The notes beneath the pieces were generated by a model. It worked only from the letters and a program-made list of their open reading frames with translations, ran no database searches and was not told the origin of the DNA. DNA of 64,000 bases from Massilia sp. UMI-21. GTDB lineage: Bacteria; Pseudomonadota; Gammaproteobacteria; Burkholderiales; Burkholderiaceae_D. The stretch spans positions 3,906,001 through 3,970,000 of the forward strand of contig CP063848.1 of assembly GCA_015277795.1 (NCBI GenBank), given 5' to 3'. Shown piece after piece: positions 49,977 to 57,507 of the stretch (positions are counted from its first letter, which is position 1; each line of letters begins with the position of its first letter). A program made the translations under genes and the position numbers.

Positions 49977-50654
49977 ATGATGCGCTCAACTGGACCGACC
50001 ACCTCCACCATTTCCGCCCCTCCCACCCCGGCTTTGCCGGGGCCGCGGCGCGCCTTCTACCTGAAGCAATTGCACCAATGGCACTGGATCAGTTCGGCCA
50101 TCTGCCTGATGGCGATGCTGCTGTTCAGCTTTACCGGCTTCACCCTGAACCACGCGGCCCAGATCGAGGCCAGGCCGCAGGTGACGCGCCTGAAGGCCAC
50201 CCTGCCCGCGCCGCTGCGCGCCCGACTGGAAAGCTATGCGCTGGAACATGCCGACGCCGACGTGCCGCTGCCGGGCGAGCTCGCCGACTGGGCGAATGCC
50301 GCCTTCCCGGTCGAGGTGCGCGGCCTGCGCGCCGAATGGAGCGAGGAAGACGCCTATATCGCCCTGCCGCGCCCCGGCGGCGACGCCTGGCTGCGCATCG
50401 CGGCCGACGGTTCGGCCGAGTACGAGGCGACCTCGCGCGGCTGGATCTCCTGGCTCAACGACATGCACAAGGGCCGCAACACCGGTGCCGTGTGGAGCTG
50501 GTTCATCGACATCTTCGCGATCGCCTGCGTGGTGTTCTGCCTCACCGGCTTCCTGATCATGAAATACCACGCGGCCAACCGGCCCGCGACCTGGCCGGTG
50601 ATCGGCTTCGGCATCGTGCTGCCGGCCGTGATTGCGCTGCTGTTCGTGCACTAA
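49977..50654 (+). CDS. PepSY-associated transmembrane protein
   Basis: A 225-residue inner-membrane protein: a cytoplasmic lead, the motif FYLKQLHQWHWISSAICLM entering the first helix (about 36-58), a periplasmic PepSY-like part (about 60-165), the segment WISWLNDMHKGRNTG, and two further helices (IDIFAIACVVFCLTGFLIM; WPVIGFGIVLPAVIALLFV). PepSY TM proteins carry heme or pass electrons in metal-reduction and siderophore systems; His residues HQWHW, DMHKGR and KYHAAN are candidate ligands. Start is 49977 or the next ATG at 49980; the promoter would start transcription at about 49980, giving a leaderless message. First gene of the Fur-controlled operon. Confidence 0.85.
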   Translation: MMRSTGPTTSTISAPPTPALPGPRRAFYLKQLHQWHWISSAICLMAMLLFSFTGFTLNHAAQIEARPQVTRLKATLPAPLRARLESYALEHADADVPLPGELADWANAAFPVEVRGLRAEWSEEDAYIALPRPGGDAWLRIAADGSAEYEATSRGWISWLNDMHKGRNTGAVWSWFIDIFAIACVVFCLTGFLIMKYHAANRPATWPVIGFGIVLPAVIALLFVH

Positions 50655-50700
50655 TCATCAGATTATCTTGTAATTACCCCTCTATATATAAGGCGACCTA

Positions 50701-51204
50701 ATGAAACTGTCTCACTCGCTGGCGCTCACCCTGCCTTTCGTCTCCGGCTGGGTCGTGGCTGCCGACCTGTCCGTGAAGTTCGAACTGCCGCAGCTGCAGG
50801 TGGCGGAATACCACAAGCCCTACGTGGCGATCTGGATCGAGAAGGCGGAAGGCTCGGTCGCCGCGAACCTGGCGGTGCTGTACGACGTCAAGAAAAAGAA
50901 CAATGCCGGCGAAAAGTGGGTCAAGGACCTGCGCACCTGGTGGCGCAAAGCCGGGCGCGACCAGACGCTGCCGATCGACGGCGTGAGCGGCGCAACCAAG
51001 GCCGCCGGCACCCACACGATGCGCTTCGCCGGCGCGCTGGATAAGCTGCCGGCCGGCGAGTACAAGCTGGTGGTGGAAGCGGCGCGCGAGGCGGGCGGCC
51101 GCGAACTGGTGCGGGTGCCCTTCACGCTCCCCGCCAAGGGCAGGCTGGCGGGCAGCGCCAGCGGCAAGGAAGAACTCGGCGCCGTGTCGATCACCGCCAA
51201 CTGA
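50701..51204 (+). CDS. DUF2271 exported protein with flavinylation motif
   Basis: A 167-residue protein with a signal peptide (LSHSLALTLPFVSGWVVAAD) and a DUF2271 beta-rich domain (FELPQLQVAEYHKPYVAIWIEKAEGS, NLAVLYDVKK). It holds DGVSGAT (93-99; DNA 50977-50997), the D-x-x-S-G-A-T motif to whose Thr ApbE enzymes attach FMN. With apbE two genes downstream, Thr99 is a strong candidate for covalent FMN. The protein would then be a periplasmic one- or two-electron carrier linking the membrane PepSY protein and a terminal acceptor, probably ferric iron. The match to a flavinylation site is direct; the acceptor is inference. Confidence 0.85.
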   Translation: MKLSHSLALTLPFVSGWVVAADLSVKFELPQLQVAEYHKPYVAIWIEKAEGSVAANLAVLYDVKKKNNAGEKWVKDLRTWWRKAGRDQTLPIDGVSGATKAAGTHTMRFAGALDKLPAGEYKLVVEAAREAGGRELVRVPFTLPAKGRLAGSASGKEELGAVSITAN

Positions 51205-51219
51205 CACCAGGAGACCACG

Positions 51220-52035
51220 ATGCACCACCTCGTCAAGAAAACCGTCCTGTCGCTGGCCCTGGCCAGCGTTTGCTGCAGCGCCAGCGCCCACCGCGGCTGG
51301 ATGCTGCCCTCCAGCTCCTTCATCGAGAAGGAAGAAGCCTGGGTCACGATCGACGGCGCCGTCTCGGAAGGCCTGTTCGAGTTCGACCACGTGCCGCTGC
51401 GCATGGACGGCGTCAGCGTGACCGACCCGGACGGCGTCACCACCGCGGCGACCGGCGCGGTGCTGGGCAAGCTGCGCTCGACGCTCGACCTGCGCCTGCC
51501 CAAGGACGGCACCTACCGCATCGCGATGGTGTCCAACAATGTGATGGGCAGCTACAAGCTGGGGGGCGAAGAGAAGCGTTTCCGCGGCCCCGAGGCGAGC
51601 ATCGCCGCGGAGATCCCGGCCGGCGCCACCGACGTCAGGAAATCGCATACCCACAGCCGCATGGAGACCTTCGTCTCGGCCAACAAGCTCAGCACCGGCG
51701 CCCTCAAGCCGAGCGGCGAAGGCCTGGAACTGGTGCCGGTCACCCACCCGAACGACCTGCGCGCCGGCGAGACCGCGCGCGTGCGCTTCCAGCTCGACGG
51801 CAAGCCGCTGCCCAACTTCCCGTTCAGCCTGGTGCCGGCCGGCGTCAAATACCGCGGCACGATCAACGAGATCCGCCTCAGCACCGACGCCAGGGGCGAA
51901 GCCAGCTTCACGCTGCCGGCCGCGAACCGCTACTGGATGAGCGCAAAATACCCGGTCGAACAGGCCAAGGGTCCGGGCGAGCCGGGTGCGCGCCGCTACG
52001 CCTATTCGGCCACCTTCGAGATCCTGCCGGAATGA
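51220..52035 (+). CDS. DUF4198 periplasmic protein
   Basis: A 271-residue exported protein (signal peptide HHLVKKTVLSLALASVCCSASA) of the DUF4198 family, often found with metal-transport genes. After the signal it reads HRGWMLPSSSFIEKEEAWVTIDGAVSE; the late part LRAGETARVRFQLDGKPLPNFPFSLV and LSTDARGEASFTLP looks like an Ig-like or carboxypeptidase-regulatory beta-sandwich. Two His lie near the start of the mature part and in SHTHSRME, possibly for metal. It is the third gene of the Fur-controlled run, 15 bp after the DUF2271 gene. Function unknown; metal binding or delivery is inferred from operon and family. Confidence 0.82.
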   Translation: MHHLVKKTVLSLALASVCCSASAHRGWMLPSSSFIEKEEAWVTIDGAVSEGLFEFDHVPLRMDGVSVTDPDGVTTAATGAVLGKLRSTLDLRLPKDGTYRIAMVSNNVMGSYKLGGEEKRFRGPEASIAAEIPAGATDVRKSHTHSRMETFVSANKLSTGALKPSGEGLELVPVTHPNDLRAGETARVRFQLDGKPLPNFPFSLVPAGVKYRGTINEIRLSTDARGEASFTLPAANRYWMSAKYPVEQAKGPGEPGARRYAYSATFEILPE

Positions 52036-52046
52036 AGGGGCACTGA

Positions 52047-53051
52047 ATGCGCGCCGTGCTGGTTCCGCTCGCGATCGACCTGGCGCTGCCGCCCGCCGGC
52101 AGCAGGCGGCGCCAGGCGGGCGGCCGCTCGATGGGCACCGGCTGGTCGGCGCAGATGCTGGTCCCCCCGGGCGTCGGCGCCGATCTGCAGGCGGCGCTGC
52201 AGCGCGAGCTGGACGCGATCGTCGCGCAAATGAGCCATTGGGAGCCAGACTCCCTGCTGGCGCGCTACAACCGGGCGCCGGCCGGCAGCTGGCATGCGCT
52301 GCCGGCGCAGTTTTTCGAGGTGGCCGACTTCGCGCTGCGGGTCCATGAAGACACCGCCGGCGCCTACGACCCGGCCGCCGGCGCGCTGGTCAAGCTGTGG
52401 GGGTTCGGCCCCAGCGGCCGTCACGACAGCGCCGGTTTTCACCTGCCGTCCCCGCACGAGGTCGCGAGCACGCTGGCGCGGCGCGGGCGGGCCCTTCCCG
52501 CGCTCGACCGGGCCGCAAGGCGCCTGCTGCAACCGGGCGGCGCCATCCTCGATTTTTCCTCGGTCGCCAAGGGCTACGGCGTGGACCGCCTGGCGCGCTG
52601 CCTGGAAGGACACGGCATCGGCCACTACCTGGTCGAGGTCGGCGGCGAACTGCGCGGCGCCGGCATGAAGCCGGACGGCGAGCCCTGGTGGGTCGAGATC
52701 GAAGGGGTGCCGGACGCGGCCTGCGGCCCGCAGGCGCTGGTGGCGCTGCATGGCCTGGCCGTCGCCACGTCCGGCGACTACCGCAGCTATTTCGATCGTG
52801 CCGAGCGCCGCGTCTCGCACACGCTCGACCCGCGCAGCGGCCAGCCGATCGCCAACGGCGTCGCTTCCTGCACCGTGGCAGCCGCCGCCTGCATGACCGC
52901 CGACGCGCTGTCCACCGCGCTGACCGTGATGGGCGTGGAAGCCGGACTCGCGTTCGCCGACACGCGCGGCATCGCGGCGCGCTACCTGGTCCGCGCCGCG
53001 GGCGGCCTGCGGGAACACACGAGCGCCGCCTGGCGCGACCTCCTCCAATGA
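52047..53051 (+). CDS. apbE: FAD:protein FMN transferase ApbE
   Basis: A 334-residue ApbE-family protein that moves FMN from FAD to Thr/Ser of a target motif. Family marks: MGTGWSAQM near 29-37, MSHWEPDSLLARYN, YDPAAGALVKLWGFG, LDFSSVAKGYGVDRLA, LVEVGGELRGAGMK, and AVATSGDYRSYF with SHTLDPRSGQPIANGV, which holds metal-site residues. No lipobox and no clear signal peptide are seen (MRAVLVPLAIDLALPPAGSRR), unlike many periplasmic relatives, so its compartment is uncertain. It starts 12 bp after the DUF4198 stop. Likely substrate is the DUF2271 protein. Confidence 0.92.
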   Translation: MRAVLVPLAIDLALPPAGSRRRQAGGRSMGTGWSAQMLVPPGVGADLQAALQRELDAIVAQMSHWEPDSLLARYNRAPAGSWHALPAQFFEVADFALRVHEDTAGAYDPAAGALVKLWGFGPSGRHDSAGFHLPSPHEVASTLARRGRALPALDRAARRLLQPGGAILDFSSVAKGYGVDRLARCLEGHGIGHYLVEVGGELRGAGMKPDGEPWWVEIEGVPDAACGPQALVALHGLAVATSGDYRSYFDRAERRVSHTLDPRSGQPIANGVASCTVAAAACMTADALSTALTVMGVEAGLAFADTRGIAARYLVRAAGGLREHTSAAWRDLLQ

Positions 53052-53061
53052 GACTGCTGCG

Positions 53062-54402
53062 ATGATCCTCACGATGGACCCGATGCGCTGGGGCGGCGCC
53101 CTCGGCTTGTGCGGCGCCTGGCTGGCGATGTGCCTGGCGATCTGGCGTGCGCGCGCCCATCGGGCCGCGCCCGCGGCCGATGCCGACTGGCTGGTCGTTT
53201 ACGCGAGCCAGACCGGCGGCGCCGAATACCTGGCCGGGCAGACCGCCGCCACCCTGCGCACCGGCGGGCTGGCCGCGCGCGCCGTGTGCATGTCGGCGCT
53301 GGCGCCGGACGCACTGGCCCGGGCCGACCGGGTCCTGTTCATCGCCAGCACCTACGGCGAAGGCGACGCCCCCGACACCGCCGCCCGCTTCGCGGGCCAG
53401 GCCATGGGCACGGCACCGGCGCTGTCGCACCTGCATTACGCCGTGCTGGCGCTGGGCGACAGCAGCTACACGCATTACTGCGGCTTCGGCCGCGCACTCG
53501 ACGGCTGGCTGGAGGCGCACGGCGCCACCGCCCTGTTCGGGCGCATCGACGTCGACCGCGGCAATGCCGACGCGCTGGCCGAATGGCAGCACCACATCGG
53601 CCGCCTGGCGGGCACCAGCGACGCGCCGGACTGGGAAGCACCGGCCTACGGCGACTGGCGCATCCTGGAGCGCGTGCTGGCCAATCCGGGCAGCGCCGGC
53701 GCCCCGCTCTACCGCATCGCGCTTGCCCCGTGCGAGGGCGCGCTGCCGGCCTGGGAAGCGGGCGACCTGGCGCAGGTCGGCGCCCCCGCCGACCCGCAGC
53801 ACCCGCGCGAATATTCGATCGCCTCGCTGCCCGGCGAGGGCCGGCTGGAACTGATGGTGCGCCTGCAGCGTCGCCCGGACGGCAGCCCGGGCGCGGCCTC
53901 AGGCTGGCTGTGCGCGACCGCGACGCCGGACGATGCGATCCGGCTGCGTGTGCGCGCGCACGGGCGCTTCCGCCTGAACGGCAACGCCGGGCGCGCGCTG
54001 ATCGCGATCGGCAACGGCAGCGGCCTGGCGGGGCTGCGCGCGCTGATCAAGTCGCGCATCGCGGCCGGCCATGGCGACAACTGGCTGCTGTTCGGCGAGC
54101 GCAACGCGGCGCACGACTTCCTGTGCCGCGACGAGTTGCAGGGATGGCTGGCCACGGGCGGCCTGGCCCGGCTCGACCTGGCGTTTTCGCGCGACCAGGC
54201 GACGCCACGCTATGTGCAGCATCTGGTGCGCGATCGGGCGCAGGCGCTGCGCGACTGGATCGGGAAGGGCGCAGCGATCTACGTGTGCGGCAGCCTGCAG
54301 GGCATGGCCGGCGGCGTGCACGAGGCGCTGGCGGAGGTACTGGGGGTGGACGCGCTGGACGCGCTCACGGCGCAAGGCCGCTACCGCCGCGACGTGTACT
54401 GA
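53062..54402 (+). CDS. Membrane-anchored flavodoxin/FNR-type reductase
   Basis: A 446-residue protein similar to the flavoprotein subunit of sulfite reductase. One N-terminal membrane helix (GGALGLCGAWLAMCLAIW); flavodoxin domain (VVYASQTGGAEYLAG FMN loop, FIASTYGEGDAPD, AVLALGDSSYTHYCG); then a ferredoxin-reductase-type module (REYSIASLPGEGR for FAD; IAIGNGSGLAGLRALIKSR and IYVCGSLQGMA for NADPH). Path is NADPH to FAD to FMN, then to a membrane acceptor. As last gene of the Fur operon it is the electron input for the PepSY and DUF2271 proteins; this link is inference. Confidence 0.88.
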   Translation: MILTMDPMRWGGALGLCGAWLAMCLAIWRARAHRAAPAADADWLVVYASQTGGAEYLAGQTAATLRTGGLAARAVCMSALAPDALARADRVLFIASTYGEGDAPDTAARFAGQAMGTAPALSHLHYAVLALGDSSYTHYCGFGRALDGWLEAHGATALFGRIDVDRGNADALAEWQHHIGRLAGTSDAPDWEAPAYGDWRILERVLANPGSAGAPLYRIALAPCEGALPAWEAGDLAQVGAPADPQHPREYSIASLPGEGRLELMVRLQRRPDGSPGAASGWLCATATPDDAIRLRVRAHGRFRLNGNAGRALIAIGNGSGLAGLRALIKSRIAAGHGDNWLLFGERNAAHDFLCRDELQGWLATGGLARLDLAFSRDQATPRYVQHLVRDRAQALRDWIGKGAAIYVCGSLQGMAGGVHEALAEVLGVDALDALTAQGRYRRDVY

Positions 54403-54487
54403 GCGCGGCGGTCGCGGCCTTGCGCCACACCAACCCGCCCGTGGCGGGCGGGGACCTCATGGGTCAGTGCAAGGTTCAGTGCAAGGA

Positions 54488-54838
54488 TCAGCCCTTGCGG
54501 TCGTTCTTGTGGCTCTGGGCGCCAGCGCGCGCATGCTGTTCCGGCGTTCCGCCTTGCACGCCGGTGCCGGCGTGGTGGCCCTTGTTGCCGCTGCCCTGGC
54601 TGCTGCCCTGGTTGCCGTTCTGGCCACCGCTTTGCTGGTTGCCGCGGCCATGCGAGGCGCGTCCGCCTTCGGATGCGATCTCGCGCTGGCGCTGCGGGTC
54701 CATCGATGCGAATCCCTGGTTACCGCTACCGCTGCCGCTCTGCTGGTTGCGGCCCTGGTCGCTGCGTTGCTGCTGATCGAGCCGATTGGTGTCCTGCTGG
54801 TTGTCGAGCTGCTTGCCGCTTTGCTTGTTCGATGCCAT
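54488..54838 (-). CDS. KGG-motif general stress protein
   Basis: A 116-residue hydrophilic protein, Gln/Gly/Asn/Ser-rich. The KGG/con-10 motif is FASMDPQRQREIASEGGRAS (about 54-73), with EGG in place of KGG. The rest is low-complexity (SGSGNQ, SGGQNGNQGSSQGSGN). The ATG at 54838 has GGAGG six bases upstream. Such proteins are induced in stationary phase and desiccation in other bacteria and are probably disordered; RpoS control is plausible but no promoter was identified. It converges with the Fur operon and diverges from baeS. Confidence 0.85.
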   Translation of the reverse strand: MASNKQSGKQLDNQQDTNRLDQQQRSDQGRNQQSGSGSGNQGFASMDPQRQREIASEGGRASHGRGNQQSGGQNGNQGSSQGSGNKGHHAGTGVQGGTPEQHARAGAQSHKNDRKG

Positions 54839-55105
54839 AGTTGCCTCCAATTCATTTTCGAAAGACCAGCCGGAAGTGGCTGAGACAGGTCCATCCTAGC
54901 TTTGGCGAACCCAGCAGACCACCGAAACACGGCAATCGTCTTGTAGGAATACGCCTTGCCCGCCCATGCGACCAGGCCCTCAAACGGAAAGAAATTGATA
55001 ATTTAGTATTTGTATTGTTGGCGGCGCTAGCATGGAAACATCGCACGCGCGCCGCGCACGAAACAAAACGACTTCGCCCCTGTAGTCCTGGACTGACTCG
55101 CCATC

Positions 55106-56677
55106 GTGAAATTTTCCATCGGCCACCGGCTATTCCTCTCGGTCCTGCTCGCCATCCTTGCGGTGGCGGCCAGCGCCGTCTACCTGCTGCGCCAGAACGT
55201 GCTGGCCGGCTTTGGCGACTATGCGGTCGCCATCGAACTCGACCGTCTCGACGAATTGTCGGGCGCCCTGGCCGCCCGCTACCGGACCCGCGGCGGCTGG
55301 GACTTCCTGCCCACGGACGGCGCACGGCGCGGCTGGATCGCCGCCGAGCTGCTGCGGCTGCAGGACGAACGCCGGCGCCGCGCGGATGCCGTGCCCGCGC
55401 CCCCCGCAGTGCCGGAGGCGCCGGCCGCGCCTGTTCCGGTGCAGGCGCCGGTGCAGGCGCCGGTGCGGGCACCGGTGCAGGCGGGGCCGCCGGCGCCACC
55501 CGCACCGCCCGCCCCGCCCGCCCCACCGGTCATCCCCCTGCCGCCGCCGCGCCTGGACGCCCCGCAGGCCGACGGCGTCACCTACGACCTGCACCAGCGC
55601 GTCGCCCTGCTCGACGCGCAGGGCGCCTAACTGGCCGGCCGCGTGCCAGGCACCCTGCCGCTGGCCCGCCGCCCGATCGAGGTGGACGGCCGCACGGTCG
55701 GCTACCTCGGGGTGGCGCCCAGCCACCGGCCGGGCGACGCCATGGCCCTGGCCTTCCTGGACCAGCTGCGCAGCAGCCTGTGGCTGATCGTGGCCGCCGC
55801 GGTGGCGCTGAGCGCGCTCGCCGCCGTGCTGCTGGCGCGCCACTTCCGCCAGCCGATCCGCCAGCTCGCCGCGGGCGCGGGCGCCCTGGCCGGCGGGCGC
55901 TACGACGTGCGCCTGCCGGCCGCGCGCAGCGACGAACTGGGCGAACTGGCACGCCACTTCAACGCGCTGGCCCGGCAGCTCGAAAGCGCCGAGGACGCAC
56001 GCCGCCAGTGGGTGGCCGATACCTCGCACGAGCTGCGCACCCCGCTGGCGGTGCTGCGCGCGCAGCTCGAAGCCCTGCAGGACGGGGTGCGCCACGCCAC
56101 GCCCGAGACGCTCGACGCCATGCTGCGCCAGGTGCTGGCGTTGACCAAGCTGATCGACGAACTGTATGCGCTGGCGCGCGCCGATGTCGGCGCGCTCGAC
56201 TGCAAGCCGGTGCCGCTCGACCTGTGGGACTTCGCCACCGCCCATGCGCGCGGCTTCGCGGGGCGCCTGCAGGCGGCCGGACTGGCGCTGGAACCCGGCG
56301 CCGCGCCGGCGTACAGCCGCGTGCTGGCCGACCCCGACCGCCTGCGCCAGGTACTCGACAACCTGTTCGAGAACAGCCTGCGCTACACGGCGCCGGGCGG
56401 CGCCATCGCACTGCACGCGCATGCCGGCGCCGGCCGCCTGCAGCTCGTCATCGACGACAGCGCGCCGGGCGTGCCGGACCAGGCCCTGGCGCGCCTGGCC
56501 GAACGCTTCTACCGCGTCGACGCCTCGCGCAGCCGCGCCCACGGCGGCGCCGGGCTCGGCCTGGCGCTGTGCCGGCGCCTGCTCGAGGCGCAAGACGGCG
56601 CGATCGCCTTCGCCCACTCGCCGCTCGGCGGCCTGCGGGTCACCCTGTCCCTGCCCTTGAGCGAGGAACGCGCATGA
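55106..56677 (+). pseudogene. baeS: BaeS-like sensor histidine kinase split by an in-frame stop
   Basis: The frame starts at GTG 55106 and would give about 523 residues, but TAA at 55628-55630 stops it at codon 175; the same frame goes on from LAGRVPGTLP to the end at 56677 with no shift. Before the stop: first membrane helix (LFLSVLLAILAVAASAVYLL) and a periplasmic sensor whose linker is Pro/Ala repeats (QAPVQAPVRAPVQAG, PAPPAPPAPPAPP). After it: second helix, HAMP, HisKA with DTSHELRTPLAVL, and ATPase boxes (NLFENSLRYT, GGAGLGLALC). The TAA is one base from AAA, CAA or GAA. An internal GTG at 55643 could start a shorter kinase. Real lesion, leaky stop or sequencing error cannot be told apart here. 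The end overlaps baeR (ATGA). Confidence 0.85.
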
Positions 56678-57342
56678 ACCAGACCATCATGATCGTCGAA
56701 GACGAGCCGGAACTGGCCGCGCTGGTGGCCGACTACGCGCGCGCGGCCGGCTACACGCCGGTGGTGTGCGGCGATGGCGCCGAGGCCCTGGACGCGATCC
56801 GCGCCGCGCCGCCGGCGCTGGTCGTGCTCGACCTGATGCTGCCGGGCCTGGACGGCCTGGCGCTGTGCCGCGCGCTGCGCGCATCGAGCGCGCTGCCGGT
56901 GATCATGGTGACCGCCCGGGTCGAGGAGATCGACCGCCTGCTGGGCCTGGAGGCCGGGGCCGACGACTACCTGTGCAAGCCCTTCAGCCCGCGCGAACTG
57001 ATGGCCCGCATCAAGGCCATCCTGCGCCGCGCGGGCGCCGCCGCGCCGCAGGCGGCGCGGGTGCTGGCGATCGACGCCGCGGCGCGCCAGGTCACGGTCC
57101 ACGGCCGGCCGCTCGACCTGACGCCGAGCGAATTCGCCATCCTGGCCGCGCTGGCGCGCCGTCCGGGCCAGGTGTTCTCGCGCGCCCAGCTGCTCGACTG
57201 CGCGCGCGCCGACAGCCTGGACGCCACCGACCGCGCCGTCGACAGCCACATCAAGAACCTGCGGCGCAAGATCGCGCTTGCCGCGCCCGGGCTGGAAGCG
57301 ATCCGTTCGATCTACGGCCTCGGCTACCGCTGCGACCTGTGA
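56674..57342 (+). CDS. baeR: BaeR-type OmpR-family response regulator
   Basis: A 222-residue regulator. Receiver: MIVEDEPELAAL, phospho-Asp in VVLDLMLPGLDGLALCR, then VIMVTARVEEIDRLLGLEAGADDYLCKPFSPRELMARI, very close to the BaeR pattern; C-terminal winged helix with DLTPSEFAILAALARRPGQVFSRAQLLD and DRAVDSHIKNLRRKI. BaeR controls envelope-stress and efflux genes in E. coli. The start overlaps the kinase end by four bases. With the kinase gene interrupted, its phosphorylation may depend on the shortened kinase, on small phosphodonors or on cross-talk. Confidence 0.9.
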   Translation: MNQTIMIVEDEPELAALVADYARAAGYTPVVCGDGAEALDAIRAAPPALVVLDLMLPGLDGLALCRALRASSALPVIMVTARVEEIDRLLGLEAGADDYLCKPFSPRELMARIKAILRRAGAAAPQAARVLAIDAAARQVTVHGRPLDLTPSEFAILAALARRPGQVFSRAQLLDCARADSLDATDRAVDSHIKNLRRKIALAAPGLEAIRSIYGLGYRCDL

Positions 57343-57507
57343 CGCATGGTCGGGTGCCCGCGCAATGCTGCCCGCGTGCAAGCTGACATCGCGAAGCGCG
57401 CCCGGTTCCACCAAACGCTTTGCGCTACTTCGTCCCGCAGCTTCCGCACTTCCCTACCTTGGTCGAACGCCCATGGCGACGCATGGAATGACTGGATGGA
57501 GGAGAAG

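Noticed and set aside
55106..56677. Frameshift in baeS
   Set aside because: Both halves are in the same phase, so the break is a substitution to TAA, not an insertion or deletion.
54841..57342. An 833-residue frame ending in the baeR product
   Set aside because: Only the last 222 residues are a real protein (baeR). The first part is an out-of-phase reading of baeS and its leader, rich in Arg, Ala and Pro.
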